Origin: an uncultured Eubacterium sp.
GTDB lineage: Bacteria; Bacillota; Clostridia; Lachnospirales; Lachnospiraceae
DNA: 64,000 nucleotides
Reading direction: 5' to 3'
NCBI GenBank assembly: GCA_934322085.1
Contig: CAKRGF010000003.1
Coordinates: forward strand, 1 to 64,000
Part shown: positions 61,814 to 64,000 of the stretch, piece after piece
Numbering within the stretch: position 1 is the first letter of the stretch
Layout: the number at the start of each line of letters is the position of its first letter
Notes under the pieces: model-generated
What the model saw: the letters and a program-made list of their open reading frames with translations, nothing else
The model's database searches: none
What the model was told of the DNA's origin: nothing
Program-made: the position numbers and the translations under genes

Positions 61814-62800
61814 ATGAAAATGTGGTTAGATCTTTTGTTACTGGTGATTGGATTTGTCTTGCTGCTTAAAGGGGCAGATGCCTTTGTCGACGGAAGTGCC
61901 GGAGTGGCACGGATTTTTAAGGTGCCCGGTGTCATTATCGGACTTACGATTGTTGCGATGGGAACGAGTGCACCGGAGCTTGCGGTCAGTGTATCAGCGG
62001 GGATTTCCGGTTCCAATGCGATTGCAGTAAGCAATGTTGTTGGCTCGAATATTTTTAATCTTTTGATGGTTCTTGGTATTTGTGCGATGATGAAAGCCCT
62101 GCCGGTAGATTCCGGAATTAAGAAGAGAGATTATCCGATTTCTTTGGTGGCAACGCTTATTTTGTTGGTTCTTGCCGGTAATCTGTTTTTTGTCGGTAAA
62201 GTGCCGGATTATCGAAATATGAATGCGTCCGGCGGTGTGCTGTACCGCTGGAATGGAATTATCTTAATTGCGTTGTTTGTATTATATCTCGCATATACGA
62301 TTTATCTCGCAAAAAAGAATAAAGAAACAGAAAATGATGAGGCAAAAAAGATGCCGATGTGGCAATGCCTTCTTTATATTATATTGGGTCTTGCAGCAAT
62401 TATTATTGGAGGACAGCTTGTGGTAATTCATGCAAAAAATATCGCACTAGCGTGGGGCATGAGTGAAACATTAGTCGGTTTAACGATTGTTGCAATTGGG
62501 ACAAGCCTGCCGGAACTTGTGACATCAATTGTTGCGGCGTCCAAAGGTGAGACCGGAATGGCTGTCGGCAATGTTGTTGGCTCGAATATTTTTAATCTTT
62601 TGTTGATTTTAGGAGTTTCCAGTGCCATACATCCGATTGCGATTTCAATGGCTTCTTTCGTGGATTTGTGTGTATTGCTTGCAGTAAGTTTGATTGCATT
62701 TGGTTTTGTAATTACAGGAAAGCGGATTAACCGGGCAGAGGGCTTTACCATGATTGTAATGTATTTAGCTTATACCGCCTTTTCAATCTGGCGCGGATGA
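61814..62800 (+). CDS. Calcium/sodium antiporter family protein (CaCA, YrbG-like), possibly Mn2+ exporter
   Basis: A 328-residue polytopic member of the Ca2+/cation antiporter superfamily. Two homologous halves each carry the alpha-repeat: LTIVAMGTSAPELAVSVSAG with NVVGSNIFNLL near residue 74, and LTIVAIGTSLPELVTSIVAA with NVVGSNIFNLL near residue 253. The GTSxPE and GSNIFN motifs bind the cations. Control by a Mn2+ riboswitch suggests Mn2+ may be a physiological substrate; the family usually exchanges Ca2+ for Na+. ATG 61814 is chosen, 6 bases after GGAGGA; in-frame ATGs at 61808 and 61820 also exist. Confidence 0.93.
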   Translation: MKMWLDLLLLVIGFVLLLKGADAFVDGSAGVARIFKVPGVIIGLTIVAMGTSAPELAVSVSAGISGSNAIAVSNVVGSNIFNLLMVLGICAMMKALPVDSGIKKRDYPISLVATLILLVLAGNLFFVGKVPDYRNMNASGGVLYRWNGIILIALFVLYLAYTIYLAKKNKETENDEAKKMPMWQCLLYIILGLAAIIIGGQLVVIHAKNIALAWGMSETLVGLTIVAIGTSLPELVTSIVAASKGETGMAVGNVVGSNIFNLLLILGVSSAIHPIAISMASFVDLCVLLAVSLIAFGFVITGKRINRAEGFTMIVMYLAYTAFSIWRG

Positions 62801-62827
62801 TGAATTTTTCAGGAGGAGATACGGTAG

Positions 62828-63340
62828 ATGAAAGAAAATATTGTGCTGATTGGTATGCCGGGAGCGGGAAAAAGTACAGTTGGTGTTGTACTTGCAAAAA
62901 GATTAGGACTCTCTTTTCTTGACTCGGATTTGGTGATTCAGGAGAGAGAGGGTTGCATTCTTCATGAAATTATTGAAAAAGAAGGGCTTGACGGATTTAA
63001 TGAGATAGAAAATCAAGTAAATGCATCTATTGATGTGAAAAGAACAATTATTGCAACTGGCGGAAGTGCAGTGTATGGAAAGGAAGCTATGCAGCATCTG
63101 CATGAAATCGGTGCAGTTTTTTACTTGAAATTATCTTATGAGGAGCTGAAAAATCGTCTGGGAGATTTGTCGGAGCGCGGCGTTTCTATCCGCAAAGGAC
63201 AGACTTTGCTGGATTTATACGAGGAAAGAAAACCGTTATACGAAAAATATGCTGATTATGTAGTAGACTGTGAAGGAAAATCGATTCGTGAGGTTGTGGA
63301 AGAAATGACAAAACTTTGGAAGAAGGAGACAAAAAAGTGA
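62828..63340 (+). CDS. aroK: Shikimate kinase
   Basis: AroK phosphorylates shikimate with ATP. The 170-residue protein has the Walker A loop LIGMPGAGKSTVG, the shikimate-binding Asp in FLDSDLVIQEREG (DxD), IIATGGSAVYG in place of the usual GGG motif, and a LID region near LSERGVSIRKGQT with arginines. The second shikimate-binding motif FNEIEN replaces the common FRxxE, so F-N-x-I-E lacks the usual arginine; substrate is therefore slightly uncertain. AGGAGGAG at 62811-62818 precedes the ATG. Confidence 0.85.
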   Translation: MKENIVLIGMPGAGKSTVGVVLAKRLGLSFLDSDLVIQEREGCILHEIIEKEGLDGFNEIENQVNASIDVKRTIIATGGSAVYGKEAMQHLHEIGAVFYLKLSYEELKNRLGDLSERGVSIRKGQTLLDLYEERKPLYEKYADYVVDCEGKSIREVVEEMTKLWKKETKK

Positions 63341-64000
63341 GATATCCCATTGTACTATTTGACTTAGATGGAACATTGACAAATCCCGGACTTGGAATAA
63401 CCAATTCGGTGATGTATTCTCTGAAAAAATATGGAATTGAAGGACAGTCACGGGAATCTCTTTACCGTTTTATCGGACCACCGCTGCACGAGTCTTATGA
63501 GAAATTTTATTCTTTTTCAAAGGAACAGGCGATGCAGGCCGTTTCGTATTACAGAGAATATTATGAAGAAAAGGGAATGTTCGAAAATGAAGTATATCCG
63601 GGAATAAAACAGCTCCTTCATGATTTAACAAAACAGGGTGTTCTCTGTCTCGTTGCCACTTCAAAACCAGAGATATATGCGAAAAAAATTCTCGATTATT
63701 ATGAACTGAGCAACTATTTTTACTATATCGCCGGGGCAAATATGGACGGAACCCGCACAGACAAAGCAGAAGTTATTGCTTATGCCTTAAAACAGATTCC
63801 GGCAGAACATAATAATAAGAAAGTTCTTATGGTCGGTGACCGCTCCCATGACATCATCGGGGCAAAGAAAAACGGAATCGATGCCGCCGGTGTTTTATTT
63901 GGTTACGGCAGTAGAGAAGAACTGGAAGAGGCCGGAGCTGACTTTATTGCTGACTCAGTAGAAGCAGTTAGAAATATTGTTTTTCTTAACGCTGCTAAGA
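63337..64000 (+). CDS. HAD-superfamily phosphatase, Gph/PpaX-like (3' end cut by window)
   Basis: The frame from GTG 63337 stays open to the window end (221 codons). It reads RYPIVLFDLDGTLTNPG (motif I, nucleophile Asp in DxDGT), VATSKPEIYAKKI (motif II Ser/Thr and cap region), a lysine in RTDKAEVIAYAL (motif III) and VGDRSHDIIGAKKNGID (motif IV acidic pair). These are the marks of the phosphoglycolate phosphatase or pyrophosphatase PpaX subgroup. The GTG overlaps the aroK stop (GTGA) and follows AAGGAG at 63323-63328. The product is probably almost complete. Substrate is not defined. Confidence 0.9.
   Translation, partial: MRYPIVLFDLDGTLTNPGLGITNSVMYSLKKYGIEGQSRESLYRFIGPPLHESYEKFYSFSKEQAMQAVSYYREYYEEKGMFENEVYPGIKQLLHDLTKQGVLCLVATSKPEIYAKKILDYYELSNYFYYIAGANMDGTRTDKAEVIAYALKQIPAEHNNKKVLMVGDRSHDIIGAKKNGIDAAGVLFGYGSREELEEAGADFIADSVEAVRNIVFLNAAK

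Overview
The window comes from a spore-forming, butyrate-producing, probably motile Firmicute, most likely a member of the Lachnospiraceae (Roseburia, Agathobacter, Butyrivibrio or Coprococcus type). The assignment is an inference. It rests on the AT-leaning sequence, strong purine-rich ribosome binding sites, many near-consensus sigma-A promoters, a spoIVA gene, a Trp T-box, a Mn-type yybP-ykoY leader, and a thl-crt-hbd-bcd-etfB-etfA butyrate operon beside a butyryl-CoA:acetate CoA-transferase gene. No rRNA, tRNA, CRISPR array, insertion sequence or prophage was seen.

Layout. 1-12.8 kb: a reduced division and cell-wall (dcw) cluster, mraZ-rsmH-ftsL-pbpB-spoVD-like-mraY-murD-ftsW/spoVE-murA-divIB-ftsZ-secG, closed by a terminator. 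12.9-15.5 kb: rnr-smpB. 15.5-21.7 kb: a Trp T-box followed by trpE-G-D-C-B-A, with no trpF. 21.8-29.8 kb: a PPIase lipoprotein, spoIVA with an unusual leader, a large repeat-FapA protein with an HD-GYP partner, an NlpC/P60 hydrolase with a WalR-like box, and a BofC-like protein. 29.8-36.2 kb: two flavoproteins, proB, DUF896, a 5-formyl-THF cyclo-ligase, proA and plsC. 36.2-40.6 kb: alaS and a chemoreceptor. 40.6-41.0 kb: a 400-base convergent intergenic region with two very large palindromes.

41.0-49.1 kb: the butyrate locus, with the CoA-transferase gene divergent from coaD and the butyrate operon. 49.2-49.95 kb: remnants of a sensory locus with a frameshift in a G run. 50.0-54.1 kb: a glycan cluster of GT2 glycosyltransferase, NodB deacetylase, secreted GH5 glucanase and SGNH esterase. 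54.1-55.9 kb: a LysR regulator divergent from a DUF4867 gene. 56.0-57.8 kb: glmS on the minus strand. 58.0-61.5 kb: aroB, lemA and a DUF2207 membrane protein. 61.5-64 kb: a yybP-ykoY (Mn2+) riboswitch controlling a Na+/Ca2+ antiporter, then aroK and a HAD phosphatase running off the window.

Together the genes cover envelope growth and division, sporulation, aromatic amino acid supply (aroB, aroK, trp), proline synthesis and the central fermentation route from acetyl-CoA to butyrate. The least expected elements are the 26-residue-repeat FapA protein, the terminator hairpin that overlaps the spoIVA ribosome binding site, the paired giant palindromes, the missing trpF, and the decayed sensor locus.
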